Of a stretch of DNA of 64,000 bases, positions 34,443-46,812 are shown piece after piece (the stretch's first letter is position 1; every line of letters begins with the position of its first letter). The translations under genes were made by a program, and so were the position numbers. Below the pieces are notes generated by a model, which was not told where the DNA came from, ran no database searches, and saw only the letters and a program-made list of their open reading frames with translations. The stretch is from Forficula auricularia (lineage: Eukaryota > Arthropoda > Insecta > Dermaptera > Forficulidae): positions 3,556,267 to 3,620,266 of the forward strand of contig JALMQS010000068.1 of NCBI GenBank assembly GCA_024734495.1. The letters run 5' to 3'.

Positions 34443-35050
34443 TCATCATCATTGAGTATACAGTCCTAAGACTGGTTTGATGCAACAATCCGTCTCCACT
34501 CGAATCTGTCCCCTGCCAGCTGTTTGACCTCTCTAAATGTCTGGCATCCCATATCCCCAATTAATCGGTTGAAATATTCTAATCTGGGTCTTCCCCTTCC
34601 CCTTTTCTTTCCCACCTCCTCCTCCAAGATATCCCTAAGCAGTCCCCCATGTCTCAGTGTGTGCCCCATCATCTGACCTCTTCTCTTCTTCAGACTCTTC
34701 CACAGGGTTCTTCTTTCTTCGATTCTTCCAAGAACTTCTTCATTTGTAATTTTATCCATCCATTTGATATTCATCATTCTTCTGTAGCACCACATTTCGA
34801 AAGCCTCTAATCTCTTTCTCTCCGCTTCTCTAATTGTCCAGGTTTCACACCCGTACATGGCTATGCTCCATACATATGTCTTCAATAGCAACTTCCTGTT
34901 TTCTAAGCTGATTGAGGAGGAGCATAGTAGTTTTTGTTTTGAATTAAACCCCATTTTTGCTTGGGCAATTATTGATTTAATTTCGTTTTCGCTCCTCCCA
35001 TCCCATGTTATTTTACTTCCTAGGTAGCGGAATTCCTTAGAGCCTATAAA
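34443..35050 (-). mobile_element. RTE-clade LINE, 3' end with RT C-terminal ORF
   Basis: The minus-strand frame is open from ~35040 to the stop at 34466: EFRYLGSKITWDG, then YGCETWTI, W-x-x-K-TNEEVLGRI, GRPRL and a C-terminal ASNQS. These are hallmarks of the region after the RT domain in RTE elements. The sequence ends in an ATGATGATGA-type tail at 34443-34453, also typical of RTE. 5'-truncated; the RT catalytic domain is missing. Confidence 0.85.
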
Positions 35051-35289
35051 ACTTATATTTTACACTTTTTAACCGACATCATTTGTTGTTTCATTATTTT
35101 ATATTTAATAATATTTAAGTTTAAATAAAATTTGAAGAACATAGTATACTAATGTACATATGTTGGCAAAAATTATACATTATTAAAAATAAAAATAGAA
35201 AAAAGAATCTATAGAAATTCAAAAGAGATGGCCAACTTGAATATAACTAATTATAATTTATTTATTTCATTTAAAAAGACAGATAACAC

Positions 35290-35730
35290 TTAGGTGGATA
35301 GTAGTAGCGTTAAAATTTCTATAGAAAATTAAGAGGGAGATGGTCAACTAAAGTAACGGCAGCAGTAGTTGACCGTGCACCAGTAGTTGACTATTTCGAC
35401 ATAAAACTTTAATTAAGAAGGATCCAGAAGGAAGGATTCCCTTGAAAAAATCTATGGACACTAGACATCAGGATCTGTCCATAATTTTTTTTATGGGAAT
35501 CCTTCCATCTGGATCCTTGTTAATTAAAGTTCTATGTCGAAATGGTCAACTACTGGGGCACGGTCAACTTCTGCTGCCATTACCTTACTTAATCTTTTTT
35601 GGCACTCGAGTTCAATTCCCGATGAGGTGAAACAACCCATCTGACTTAATATAAATAATCCATAAGACCTCAAATTTAGTATTTAATTCTCTTGATTTTC
35701 TATATAAATTTTAACGCTGCTACTAAAAAC
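35290..35730. mobile_element. Foldback element with tRNA-like segment
   Basis: Arms begin with GTAGCGTTAAAATTTCTATA on the left and its diverged complement on the right. Inner arms include GTAGTTGAC...GGTCAAC and AAGGATCCAGAAGGAAGGAT mirrored by ATCCTTCCATCTGGATCCTT. The right arm has an extra ~80 bp with GGCACTCGAGTTCAATTCCC, a B-box-like T arm, ending ...CATCTGACTTAATA. Confidence 0.7.
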
Positions 35731-36109
35731 AATGAAACTGAAAGAGAGAAAAACATATTACTATTCATTCATTAGATAACATGGGAGGAAGATATAAAGA
35801 TCCAATCTTTTATTATTTATCCGCATAATAGATTATGATAACAAAATAACTCTTTTATTCAATTACCAACTACGAAATTTCCGTCTTTCAATTGTTTTAG
35901 TGCCAAATGCCATTAAACTCGATTCGGAATTTTGTTTTTGATTTTATTATTATTATTATTATTATTTATTTTTTTGCTCTGTTTGGATGATAATAGTAAA
36001 ATTTTTGGAATTCATTTTATGAGAGAGCGAGAGAGAAAAGGTCAGAAGTTGATTTCGATAGTAAATGAAAAAGAGAGAAAAAAAATGGCAATTTCTTAAT
36101 AAAATGTAT
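35731..36109. other. No recognisable gene
   Basis: AT-rich, with an ATT trinucleotide run near 35945-35965. Confidence 0.45.
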
Positions 36110-36350
36110 CCTGTGGGTGATTTTAGATGGGAGGCCTGTATTCTTATAACCTAAGGGGCTAAAGAGAATTAGACAGCGGGTGGAAAGGGGGCGAAGGGGT
36201 GGGCTTACCAATAAAAACCCTCCCCGTCTACAACGGCTGCCAAAAAAGTTATCGGAGAGTCTAAAGTGAAACGAGACTAGGGGGTAATGGGGACGCGGGG
36301 AAGTAGGGAATGAAAAAAATTTCAAATCTGGGACCAAATCTCGAATACAA
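36110..36350. other. Purine-rich, GC-elevated island
   Basis: A ~240-bp segment with many GGGG/GAAGGGG words and little A+T compared with its flanks. A 106-codon minus ORF (36017-36337) crosses it without recognisable domain. It is not related to the repeats identified here and could be an exon, promoter or conserved element. Confidence 0.3.
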
Positions 36351-36844
36351 TTTATCTACCGATTATTTGATTATAAATAAAAATAGCTTGAGTGGCGAAA
36401 GGGAAGCATATTGCTACTTTCAAGGGTTGTTTTTAGGGCGTGGTAAGAAGAAAAAAAATAAAATAAATAAATAAGAAGAGGGCGAGCGAAGGAAAATTGG
36501 AAAGCTACTACTGATACAATGCTATTGATTTTTCTTTTTTTCATTTAAGATTAATGATCATTTTAGGGGTAGGAAATTAATTGGTCTAGCCTGTTCTTGG
36601 CTAAGATGACTAACATTTCTTAAATTATTAAATTATTGAATAAAATATTAATTTATAAGTAAATAGGCTATAAAATTTTCTAATTTCCGAACAAAATAAA
36701 ACTCAAATAGAGGATATGAGGGATTAGGAAAATGGTTTTGGATTGGGCTATTACAATCATTTTCACATATCTTTTAGAGGGTGAAACTATTTTTTTTTCT
36801 CGGTAATATTTGACGAATTTGATTAAAAAGAGAATTATGATCGA

Positions 36845-36930
36845 TTTCTTTTTAAAGATAAGAGTTTTTATTATCTGAAAAATACGCGTTGAATATAATT
36901 ACTTAATTTGAATGATTAAATAAATGGACA
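36845..36930. repeat. Paralogous empty site of the TTAA element
   Basis: AAGATAAGAGTTTTTATTAT...ATACGCGTTGAATATAATTAC, then TTAA (36904-36907), then TTTGAATGATTAAA. The same flanks surround the element at 38356-39631, left flank at about 38305-38351 and right flank after 39635. Confidence 0.8.
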
Positions 36931-38304
36931 GATTCTGATGTGGCCATCCACTGGACTTTACCATACAATTCTGGTTGCGTTTGGTACAAGGGCCTAGATT
37001 TTCATTTTTTGCCCCACCCCCTCTTCTCCCATTTTGGACTGTTTGTTTTTGAATTTTTAGTGTTCTAGAGACCCACTGATTATGTATACAAAATTTGCTT
37101 GAGTATGCTCAAATGGTCTAGATTTTTATTTTTTGATCCCCTCTCCCTAATTTTGGATCCAGGAAAAACATATTTTCGTTATTATGGGCTCATTTTATAG
37201 TATACATATTTCATTTTTCTTATGGCATATTTTGGTAGTTTTTACTGCATAAAAATCCGGTCTCTACCTATCAGGGAATAATCATGAAAAATAATGAATT
37301 TTGTAATACCTAGATGGAATTTTATTTCTATGTCAAACGAGAAAAATTTTTTAATGGAGGACCCTTATGATCATTTTCAAATTTTCTTAAAGCGCAACTA
37401 AAGTTTGTTTCAACATTATTTAATGAAATTATCATTGTTAATATCTTTTAAGAATTGCCTATTGAAAAATACTAATTTCTCTAAAAAATTAAATTTTATT
37501 TCTCGGTCATATAAATTTTTTTTTTCTAAATGGGGAGGGGGGGGGAGGGTACCATTATGATCATTTTCAAATATTTTTTGAAGGGAGAAATGATTTTTCT
37601 TTTACGAAAAATTTTATTGTATTGGTTTTATAAAAATTTTTATTTGCATCGTTTTTAATATGGACTTAACAGCTTAAGAGTATTTATTGATCAATGCAAA
37701 AGCTGGTTAATCTATAATTTATTTTATATATAGGTATTCGTCATTAATTTTTTGATGTTATAAACACTCTCGAGCTAGCGTGAGAGATTTAATTATAATG
37801 GTAAAAAACTATACGTGTAAACTAATAATAAAATATAATATTTAATGAATATTGAATCTATAACTACATAAAATAGAAAAAAAAAATAATTGTAATGGAT
37901 ATTTAATGATCTTGGAAACATTTTCTCTTGATGCAAAATAAAATAAATTAACAAATAGTATATAAATATAATGAAAAAAATATGAGATTATATAGGTCTA
38001 TAACTAGCCGTGGGCAAAAGGGAGTGATAAAAATCAGCCCTGCCTGAACTCATAGGACATTTTGCTTTCTAAATCAACAAATCAACTATTATTTTATTGA
38101 AAAGGGGAAGAAGAGAATGGGAAATAACTATAAAAGTTCATTTTGGTAAGAGTAAGAAAATTAGCCCAGAAATGTAAAACGTACATTTTTGGTGCATAGG
38201 TGGATGTCTGAAAAATGAAGAAAATCAGAAAAAATTTGAATCTCATGAAAAATTATTTATTCATCTTATTCATAAAAAATATTTTATTTTTATTTAATTT
38301 TCAG
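36931..38304. other. AT-rich stretch with diverged direct repeats
   Basis: Blocks are repeated in direct orientation: a CTAGATTTT-ATTTTTTG-CCC-type block near 36990 and 37115, and a TTATGATCATTTTCAAAT block at 37365 and 37555. A G-run (GGGGAGGGGGGGGG) is near 37532. No gene is visible. Confidence 0.45.
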
Positions 38305-38355
38305 AGATAAGAGTTTTTATTATCTAAAAAATACGCGTTGAATGTGATTATTTAA

Positions 38356-38374
38356 GGTAGTTGTTTCGCGACAA

Positions 38375-38405
<31 letters not shown>

Positions 38406-39631
38406 GATACTGATACAAGAAGAAGTTGCACCAAGAAGGTACAACCTCTGTAGTCCGTGGTGGATTCTTGTAACGTGAAGATAAGGGGAGATTTAGTGAT
38501 TGGGTAGCAGTCGAAGGTATCTGTGGATGCTGGTCTTGAAAGATTGAAGGTTATAAGTTGCTGGAAAGACGGTCGGAGTTCCAGTCTCTAGATGTCATAG
38601 GGATAAATGAATTGGCGAATGCGTTTGTTCGATTAGTATCCAGTTTAAGCGCGTAGGGGTGTTGAGTTTTAGAAAATCGTGTATTTAGCGCAAATGAAGC
38701 CCTTGGTGGGATTATCGATTTAATTTCGTCAGAACAAAAGCCATGGTAATATCTATAATAAAGGGAAAGGGCGGAGACAGATCTACGATGGGCTAGGGAG
38801 TCGAGAGTGTCAGTTAATGTAGGATCGCCTATCAGTCTGATAGCTCGCCTCTGAATTGCGTCTAGGGTATTAAGAGAATACTTGGGGGCCCCTCTCCACA
38901 AATGCGAGCAATATTCAAGACAGGGGCGAATTTGAGCCTTGTATAATATAAGGAGTTGAGTGGGGGTGAAAAATCGTTTGGTTCGGAAAAGAAAGCCAAG
39001 CTTACATGCTGCAGCCTTTGCTACTGAGATAATATGGTCATTCCAAGAGAGGTCAGAACGTAAGGTGACACCTAACAATGATATTTTATTACGAAATTCC
39101 AATGAGCTCGAATCAAATGAAATGTCCGGAAGGTTCCTATCTGATGACAATACTAGCAAAAAGTTAATGCTAGAGTATATAGAACAATAAGGATTCATAA
39201 TTCATAATCCCAAAACTTTTTGCTGTTTATGTACCACGACTAGCCAATCCCGTGCTCGTTTGACAAATCTGGCAACATTACCCCAGCTTGAATATTTTTA
39301 TCATAGAAATGAAAAATGCTGGAATTATAAATTTTATTTATAACGATAGCTTACACTCTTTTATTGTCTCCTTCAATATATAAAAATTCTGCTACCCTCG
39401 GCAACAAACTTTCAATTTAATATAATTAAATATGTGTGTAAACTTCCCAATATCCCGTATAGTGCAATGTATAGGAATCTCAAAAACTCTATCTTTAAAA
39501 TTTAATATCTCCGGAACTATATTGTTCATAAATTTAATTTTGCCACCAATCGATGCAGAAGTGTTTAAATAATAATCTCTCTAAATTTAAAAAAAAAATC
39601 TTAAGAAAACCCATATGGTGAAACAACTGCC
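38356..39631. mobile_element. piggyBac-like TTAA element containing a LINE
   Basis: Flanked by TTAA (38352-38355 and 39632-39635). Ends GGTAGTTGTTTC and complement GAAACAACTGCC form terminal inverted repeats. The paralogous empty site at 36904 shows a single TTAA between the same flanks, as expected for a TTAA-specific insertion. Most of the interior is the CR1-like LINE of 38371-39200. The remaining ~400 bp (39235-39631) has no transposase ORF. Confidence 0.7.
38371..39235 (-). mobile_element. CR1/jockey-like LINE, 5'-truncated, with RT C-terminal ORF
   Basis: Minus-strand copy with its A tail seen as ~30 T at 38371-38400 and the 3' hairpin at 38425-38445. ORF 39198-38551 (215 codons) covers the region after the RT catalytic core: LGVTLRSDLSWNDHI, LGFLFRTKRFF, LEYCSHLW, RRAIRLIGDP, LYYRYYHG and TSRDWNS. 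Compared with the 54.2-kb copy a 7-base deletion after GGAACTC shifts the frame and ends the protein early. It is nested in the TTAA element. Confidence 0.8.
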
Positions 39632-39635
39632 TTAA

Positions 39636-40344
39636 TTTGAATGATTAAAAAAGGAATTGGGAATCTAATTTTCTAAAAAGGCCACGGATAGAACAATCCT
39701 TTCGAGCTATCAATTGGAATAGCGGCAAGGATAGAAAAGACAGGTCCAGATAAAATTCTAGTAGAATTTGTTCATTTGTGTTATTCTAGAAATACCCGTT
39801 TTCTTAGAATCTTTATAACGAATGGTAAAGAATTAATCGATTGCACTTGACTGGATGTAAATAAACTAATAGATAAATACTTTTAATAGAATTTTCTTTT
39901 AAGTTACTTTATAAATAATTGCAATCGAATATTACTCGGTACGCCCAGAGATATTGATTGAATTACTATCAAACCATAATATTGATTTCAATGAGTTATT
40001 TTCATTTTTTATTATTTATTTATTTTTTTGAAAATTCATCTCTTGCTGGAGACTATTTTTACTTTCCCATACGGGGTATGGTCAAGTTTTGTAATCATGC
40101 ATGAAAATCGTATTTTTGTTAAATATCTCAAAACCGGCTCAAACTATTTTGTTAAAAAACAATGAGCGAAACCATGGCGTTTTTCTCTACAAAAAATCCC
40201 TAATGAGTGAACACCGAAAAAATTATATTTTACGAGATATTAATTATTTTATTTATTAATAATTTATTTAATATCTCTTAATACGTTACTATGTTACCAA
40301 ATTTTGTGTACTCTCTAACTCAAAAAATAATTTTTGAGAAAAAA
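39636..40344. other. No recognisable gene
   Basis: Sequence of mixed AT-rich composition; nothing supported. Confidence 0.45.
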
Positions 40345-40966
40345 ATAAAAACGACTTCAAAAAAATTAAATGCAACAATTAAAATACACTAAAAGGTATA
40401 AAATAATTATTAACTTATTTAGTTACAACTAAACTACGAAATATTAACATGAAATTACTTTTTGTACTCGGTGCCAATGCGATTCATAAAAGGTATATGT
40501 TGGCACCGACTTACAAAAGTATTTTTATGTTAATATTTCGTAGTTTATTTGTAACTAAATAAGTTAATAGTTATTTTATACCTTTTAGTGTATTTTATTT
40601 GTTGCATTTAATTTTTTTGAAGTTGGTTTTATTTTTTTCTTAAAATTATTTTTATTTTTCTCTTTTTAATGATGTTATTAATAGTGATCATATCATCAGA
40701 ACTTGACCAAATTAATATGGCACCATCCCTAAGATACCCCCTTTCCAATAAAAAAGAATCATCGAAATCGGTTCATAAACAAAGAAGTTAGCTATGAGCA
40801 AACCTAACAAAAAAAGGTCTAATACCTATGAAAAAAATGGGACCAATCGGAAGGTAGACTGAACCCACAATCGGTTCACAAATAGCAGAGATATGAGGTA
40901 ACATAGGCACAAAAAAAAAACTCAGTCGAATAGAGAACCTCCTCCTTTTTTTGAAGTCGGTTAAAA
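40345..40966. mobile_element. Interspersed element with AACCGACTTCAAAAAA ends, copy 2
   Basis: Same layout as 29601-30671 but shorter: left end AACGACTTCAAAAAAATTAA, long inverted repeat around 40470-40510 (CGAAATATTAACATGAAAT and complement), then CCCCTTTCCAATAAAAAAGA and the right end ...CTCCTCC + TTTTTTTGAAGTCGGTTAAA. No ORF. Confidence 0.7.
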
Positions 40967-43560
40967 ACTAGTGTGAATATCAAAACCAAATTTCAGAAAT
41001 AGATTCTGTATATAGAGATTAAGAGCTGATTAGATTTTGGCTGTTAAAATATTAAAATTATAAAATTTTCAAACTAAAAAAAAAAATAAAAAAAAATAAA
41101 AAATGAAATCTACTATAAAAGAGATCTATAATAAAAAAGTCATGATTTTTTCGGAAGCCGAAATTGGGGGGTGGTTCAAAAAACTAGAAAAACTTATGTA
41201 TTTGAATATCATTAAAATAAAAATAAAATAAAATGAAATTTCATATTTCAATCTAGACAGACACACAAATGAGGATTAAATTTATTATTTTTTTTTCAAA
41301 ATGTCTATTAATACGTTACCAAAATTTGTCTACGCTCTAGTTTGAATTAGCTATTATACAGAAAGGTTTGCTTTACAAGGGTGGATCGCGACCTCAGATC
41401 AGAAATGCTCATAATTTGTCGGTAGTTTTTGTAAGAAATTTGAAATATTTGCACTTTTATCCGATGACGTATGTTTGTGTCACCAATGAGAAAGGTGAGT
41501 GGGGAAAAAGTCCGACTCAAAACACACAATGACTAAAGAAAATTGTTTTGGTAGTGATGTAAAATGTCTTGAAACAATTTGAGCCATATACTATGATATA
41601 ATTTCCTTATTTTTTCATCACTTTTCGCGACCTGTAACCCGTAATTTTACGCTCAGAAATTTGATTTTTTGGTAAATAAATACATTATCCACTAATTATA
41701 TTATTAATTGAAATCATAATAGATTTTGTTTCTATCTTTCAATCTCTTGATTGATGTTCCATGTTATTCGAAATATATAGAATTTGAAAATAGATATACC
41801 TATATCTATATTTGCATATACATACAATATATACCTATATATGTACTATATAGCTATATATAATAGTATAACTTATTGATTAAAAACTATAGCATATCGT
41901 TAAAAATAATTAAATATGAGTTTTATCAAGAAATTAGATCTTCTCCTAAATTACTTTACTTGTACATTACTTTCAATAATTCTAAACTCTTGTCTATAAA
42001 CATCTTCTACTTGAGCTAATGTGAATATACTTTTTGTTTTTCCGTATAGACGAATCTATCTAAGCTTCAATGAAATGATTCCCCTTTGTGAAATTATCCC
42101 TAGGGATTTTTTAAATATTTGTGTATACTTTGGGATCGATCAAAAAGAGCGGTAGAAATTTAAAAAAAATGAAATTTTGCCTTTTACAACGGTTAATAGT
42201 AAATAATGATCAATTAAAATTAATATCCAAGTAAGAGAATTCCAACAGATAGAAAAATAAAATAGTAAAAAGTAAAAAAAAAAAAAAAAAAAAAATAATA
42301 ACAATAAAAAAGAAAACAGGGATAAAATAGAAGAGAATTGAATTTTTTTGAAATTCAACATTATCCCTTTGTAGAAAAATTATAAATTATAAGAATATAT
42401 CTTTTTTCCTGATAGCTAATAACAATAACCCATCAGAGACCCAAAGAGGATGGTGAAACCGAGCTGGCCTATAAGTTAGATAGTTAAAACAGAAGGTCAG
42501 AACTCCCTAGTTAAATATAAATAACTTAATAACTACCCTCAACAATTAGCTGCTTAATATACGAGTATATGTATTTAAAATAAATAAAAAATGCTAAATG
42601 GAATAAATAGGAGAGAGAAACAGATGAAAGTTAAATAGTAAGTCGTCGCGTTTACACTTTACTTTTCATATAATTTTATATAAATGGCGAAAATCAGCAA
42701 CCCTTGATAGTCCTGGCATCCTTCAACAGCAACATTTCTATCAATAAATATATGTTTGTTATTCACTGATGCTGAGAGCTCTAAACTGTTGCCAATAGAT
42801 TTTAGATTAATTCGTGCTGCCTTATTAATTCGATAGATGTCATCCCTATCTTAGAAATACAAGAAAATAAAAAAATGAATAGGCGTAGAGATATAAATTC
42901 TACCTATAAAATACTTAACCCTTCTAAAAAAAACTTTTGGCCCCTTGCCCTGCATCTTCTTACAACCCTGTCATTTAATAAAAAACATTTCCTAGATTAA
43001 ATGATTGAGGGATCCATTCTCCCCTGAGAACCATTGGAGCCAATTTCAATTAAATTTATTAAGTCCTTATCTAGGAATACGATTAAGATTTAGGCATAGG
43101 GAGAGAGTTGGCTTAAAGCGTTAAGAGAGAAGGCTTTAGGCTGGAAGATGGGCGGAGTGGAAAGTTGAGTTGAGCCACCAAGGTTGAACCAAGCCATTCC
43201 CGTAGAGAATTCAAAGTTAAATCAAATCTTGGCAGTTCGTTTAGGGGGCTTTAATGCTTCGAGAATATTACCAATTTCTATCCACATATTATATCACTAT
43301 ATATACTCCTATACTTTTCTATTTCTAGAGGTTAATGTATATTCTATTCTCTGAATGCTTAAACAGTATACAGGATGTCTCTTTAGGCTTACTCAGTTTA
43401 TTCCATAAAGGAAATATAATCAGTGTGGAAATTGTTACTTAGGATTTCAAAAAATCTATAGATAGTCAAATATGTTGTGGATTTTTGATTAACAATATTG
43501 ACACTAATGAAATAACAAGAGGTTGTCATCTACTAGATCCCAGTTGGAATAGGAAAATTT
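40967..43560. other. Long AT-rich stretch without supported gene
   Basis: Contains (AT)n tracts near 41800-41880 and a 22-A run at 42273-42295. Around 43080-43260 the sequence is more GC-rich and unrelated to the repeats described, but no ORF or signal is strong enough to call. The word TATACAGGATGTCTCTTTAG at 43374 looks like one end of a CAGGGTG-type element. Confidence 0.45.
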
Positions 43561-43677
43561 TTAATTATACAGGGTATACAGGGTAATTCATCGATCTGTC
43601 CTCTCTTTATAACTCTTTTATTTTAAGTCAGAGAGAAAACCTCTTCAAATATAATTTATATGATATATTATTGTCTA

Positions 43678-43959
43678 GTTTTTAGTTTTAAGAGGATGTT
43701 TTATTAGCCAGAAAAATAATATATACAATTTATTACAAAGTTACTTCTAACAATCCAAAAGAGGTATAGTATCTTAAATTTAATACAATGAAAAAATAAA
43801 AGGGCCATTTTAAATTGATCCCAGTAGATTATTTTTACATAATATAGTTTTTTTTTAATTTAAATTTTACAATAAGTTTTTTTTTTGTAATTTTTATTTA
43901 CATTTGTATAATTAAATTTTTGCACTGGAAAAGGCTTTGAGAAAAACCCGGCTAAAATG
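43678..43959. mobile_element. Insertion of 282 bp with 10-bp target duplication
   Basis: TTATTGTCTA occurs at 43668-43677 and 43960-43969, while the uninterrupted right arm of the host foldback has it only once. Its ends show no clear inverted repeat. A 9-10-bp duplication fits Mutator-like elements, but the class is open. Confidence 0.6.
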
Positions 43960-43994
43960 TTATTGTCTATCTACGTACTATATGCATTTGTATA

Positions 43995-44364
43995 CAGGGT
44001 GCTCCGTTTAAGCGCAACAATATGTAACTTTATATTTCTTAATGGAATACCCTATATATATTTATTTATTTTGATAGTAAATTAGATTCCCTTTAAAAAA
44101 GTATTAAGTAATAAGGGGTCTAAAATTATAAATTAAGAAGTTATTTACCTTTATTCGTTCCGTTAGGTTTACTTTGTTAATAATAACATGATACAAAAAT
44201 ATCATTCAACGAAAAAGGTAAATAACGTCTTAATTTATAATTTTAGACCCCTTATTACTTATACTTTTTTAAAGGGAATCTAATTTACTATCAAAATAAA
44301 TAAATATATATAGGGTGTTTCATTAAGAAATATACCTATTGTTGAACTTAAACGGAGCAGCCTG
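43995..44364. mobile_element. Mariner-like foldback (inner)
   Basis: 370 bp, ends CAGGGTGCTCCGTTTAAGCG and complement, flanked by TA on each side. Arms of about 160 bp mirror (TTTAGACCCCTTATTACTTA at right, complement at left). It sits at the centre of the outer foldback. Confidence 0.75.
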
Positions 44365-44497
44365 TATACAAATTCATTTGGTACGTAGATAGACAATAAT
44401 ATATCATATAATTTATATTTGAAGAGTTTTTCTCTCTGACTTAAGATAAAAGAGTTATAAGAGTTATAAAAAGAGGACAGACCGATGAATCACCCTG

Positions 44498-44860
44498 TAT
44501 ATCAGAGGGGTTGTGTTCACCTTCGTAATCTTTATTTAACCTATAGCGAATGACTAAGTGTTTAAATTCACTAGACCGAAGCATTTTAAAGTTTTTAAAT
44601 CTTTGAGGGAAATACTAATTCTCGAAGGGATGAATACAACCCTGGCATAATACGCCTCGGATTTAGTAGTGTGACCACCTCGCTTAATTTTCTATAGAAA
44701 TCTTAACTCTGGTTGTTTCAGTATTTGTCTTTTATATTTGGGTTAAATATTTAGCGCGATTCACATTTCAGAGGGGTTCATTTCACAGGGTAGAATGCTA
44801 ATTTTGATACTTGGGTTTGATTGCCGAGGGGATGAACATATGATTCAAAATTATAACTTC
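44498..44860 (+). repeat. Diverged tRNA-like repeat remnants
   Basis: CAGAGGGGTTGTGTTCACC (44504) and TTTCAGAGGGGTTCATTTCAC (44769) are the left-edge words of the tRNA-like family. The second is followed by a degraded TTGGGTTTGATTGCCGAGGG T-arm at 44812. TTTAGCGCGATTCACATTT also matches the 10.1-kb copy in part. Confidence 0.45.
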
Positions 44861-45097
44861 CATCTTCGAAGTCGTAGATCACAATCTCGAAATTATTACC
44901 TTATATATTTATTTAAAGTGATGATAATTAACAAATACTTATTTAAACCTAGTTTAACAAATATTAACTGAGTTCACTGCTCTGAAAAAAAAAAAACTGA
45001 ATTAATATTATAGCTATTGTATCTTGTAGGTTTCTAGATTTTTTTGGAAAAAACTGTATCTGTTTTTGTATCTGGATGCTTTTAAAAATGTATCTTT

Positions 45098-45375
45098 GGG
45101 GCCATTCATAAAATACGTCACGCAAAATTCCCACTTTTTGAACCCCGCTTCGTCACGATGCGTCACATTTTCTGGGACCCCCTAAAAATAAAACTTCAAA
45201 AGCTAGACCCCCCACATATAAACGTTTTGTCGTTGACAGGAAATAAACAAAAATAAAATTGATTAAGTAGGAACGTTACGTTTCCTTAACCCCCCCCCCT
45301 CTCTCCTTATAACATATTACCATGTTATGCAATACCCCCCCCTGGTTGAGAACATATTTTGAATGTCCCCTTATT
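45098..45375. mobile_element. GGGGCC-ended MITE-like element, degraded
   Basis: GGGGCCATTCATAAAATACG followed by TCACGC and CGTCACATTTTCTGGGACCC matches the start of the element at 56548. Long C runs (45292-45300, 45335-45342) occur inside. The right end is uncertain. Confidence 0.45.
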
Positions 45376-46571
45376 TAACAATACATTTTTATAAAATTCG
45401 GTGTCTGTTTTAGGTGAAACATTTTAAATAAGAGTTGATTAAACTATTAGGTAGATAACACATATTATAAAATATTTATGAGAAACCTATCTAGTAGTTT
45501 AATTAACTTCAATTTTAAAATACTGCCTTTAGATTTATATTGTTTTAAAATCATTGTTATTAATATACCATTTTTCTTCTCTTTTCAGGTGAGGAAAATG
45601 AAAATTGAATGATCTACTTTTGAACAAAGGACAAATGGAAATAAATAAGAGATCTCTATTGCAAATAAGAATCTTCGAATTGGTATGTTACTCTTTAATT
45701 TATTTAATGAATATTAAATATCTAAGCTCTTGACAAAATCTTGAGATTATTTATACAATTTCTATTCATCTCTCTTTGGGGTTGGCGATTGTTTATGAAT
45801 AATCAACCCTCAGCTTTTGAAATTTGTTTTTTAAACAAATGAAATAATATTCTACCTTGAAGATTATAAATTCAGTATCTCTTTATTAAACATATAACTG
45901 TATTCTTTCAAAATATACTTGGCATTTTGAATTTCTGTTTATTTTCATTAAATTGTATTTTGATGAATTCATTCATGATTCTTATATTAATTAAAATATA
46001 TTCAACATAAATACATATTTAATACTAATTCGCCTTGAAGCAAATCCTCATTCAGATTAGTAAATAATAATATTGGGTGTATTTAAATTTTAATTCATTT
46101 GTGTTTACATAAATTATGAATATTCTTAATTTTTTATAATAACACAAATTTATACATAAATAAAAGTCTTTAAATAATGTAAGAGAAGTCTGGAAGCATC
46201 TCAAATTATGTATTTATTCACTCTCCATCAAAATTCCATATTTATTTAATTTTAGCAGAGGCTTTATTTAAATTGTCATGACCATTTTTTATGAAGATCC
46301 TAATTTCTCGATTAACATCTAGGCCTGACTCCAATTTCAATGTAATGTGTATAAAATACTTACCTCCTTTTTAATTTGTGTAAAATGAGAATATAATAAG
46401 TTACAAACTTACTTCTGTGTATGTAGATTTCCAAGCAAATGTGCACTCTAACATGACTATTTCACCCCCCCCCCCTCACACACACAAAAAAAATAGTCCC
46501 CGAAAAATGAATTGATTTAGTTTCTAAATCTTTTCAAACAAACTCATACTCTCAAACATAATATTTTTGCA
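45376..46571. other. AT-rich stretch; no supported gene
   Basis: A pyrimidine tract plus CAG|GTGAGG at about 45580-45591 looks acceptor-like, and a GTATGT follows at 45683, but the ~90 bp between contain stops in the readings tried. C-run and (CA)n near 46467-46487. Confidence 0.4.
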
Positions 46572-46727
46572 GTGAAAACAAAGATTTAAGTATCTTTTTG
46601 GGTGTCTTTTTTTGAAAAAAGATGGAAATTATTTCAAAAATCAACCCAGTATATAATATTATTAAATGAATTTAACTTTAAAGGACATCATAGATATTAG
46701 TTGAAATATTTTTACATTGCATATCAG

Positions 46728-46812
46728 AGAGGTTCGCCCCTTTAGGAATCGAACCCAAGCGCTAACTAAGCTTGCCGGGCCAGTAGCCAAACCCTTAAGA
46801 CAAAACTCTCTC
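46728..46812 (-). repeat. tRNA-like module, left arm
   Basis: On the minus strand GGGTTTGGCTACTGGCCCGG is A-box-like and TTGGGTTCGATTCCTAAAGG a T arm with an exact B box (GGTTCGATTCC), ~20 bases apart through CAAGCTTAGTTAGCGC. Bounded by GTCAGAGAGAGTT and AACCTCTCTGAT. Confidence 0.65.

Larger units (their letters stand above)
43579..44497. mobile_element. Mariner-like foldback (outer) with nested insertions
   Basis: Ends CAGGGTAATTCATCGATCTG and complement (…CACCCTG), flanked by TA (43577-43578, 44498-44499). After removal of a 282-bp insertion in the left arm, the arms are ~133 bp each and meet at the inner element 43995-44364. A partial extra TACAGGGTA precedes the left end. No transposase. 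Confidence 0.7.

Noticed and set aside
45580..45690. Possible short exon between a TTTTCAG and a GTATGT
   Set aside because: Stops in the readings tried and no partner exon; splice-like words are common in such sequence.
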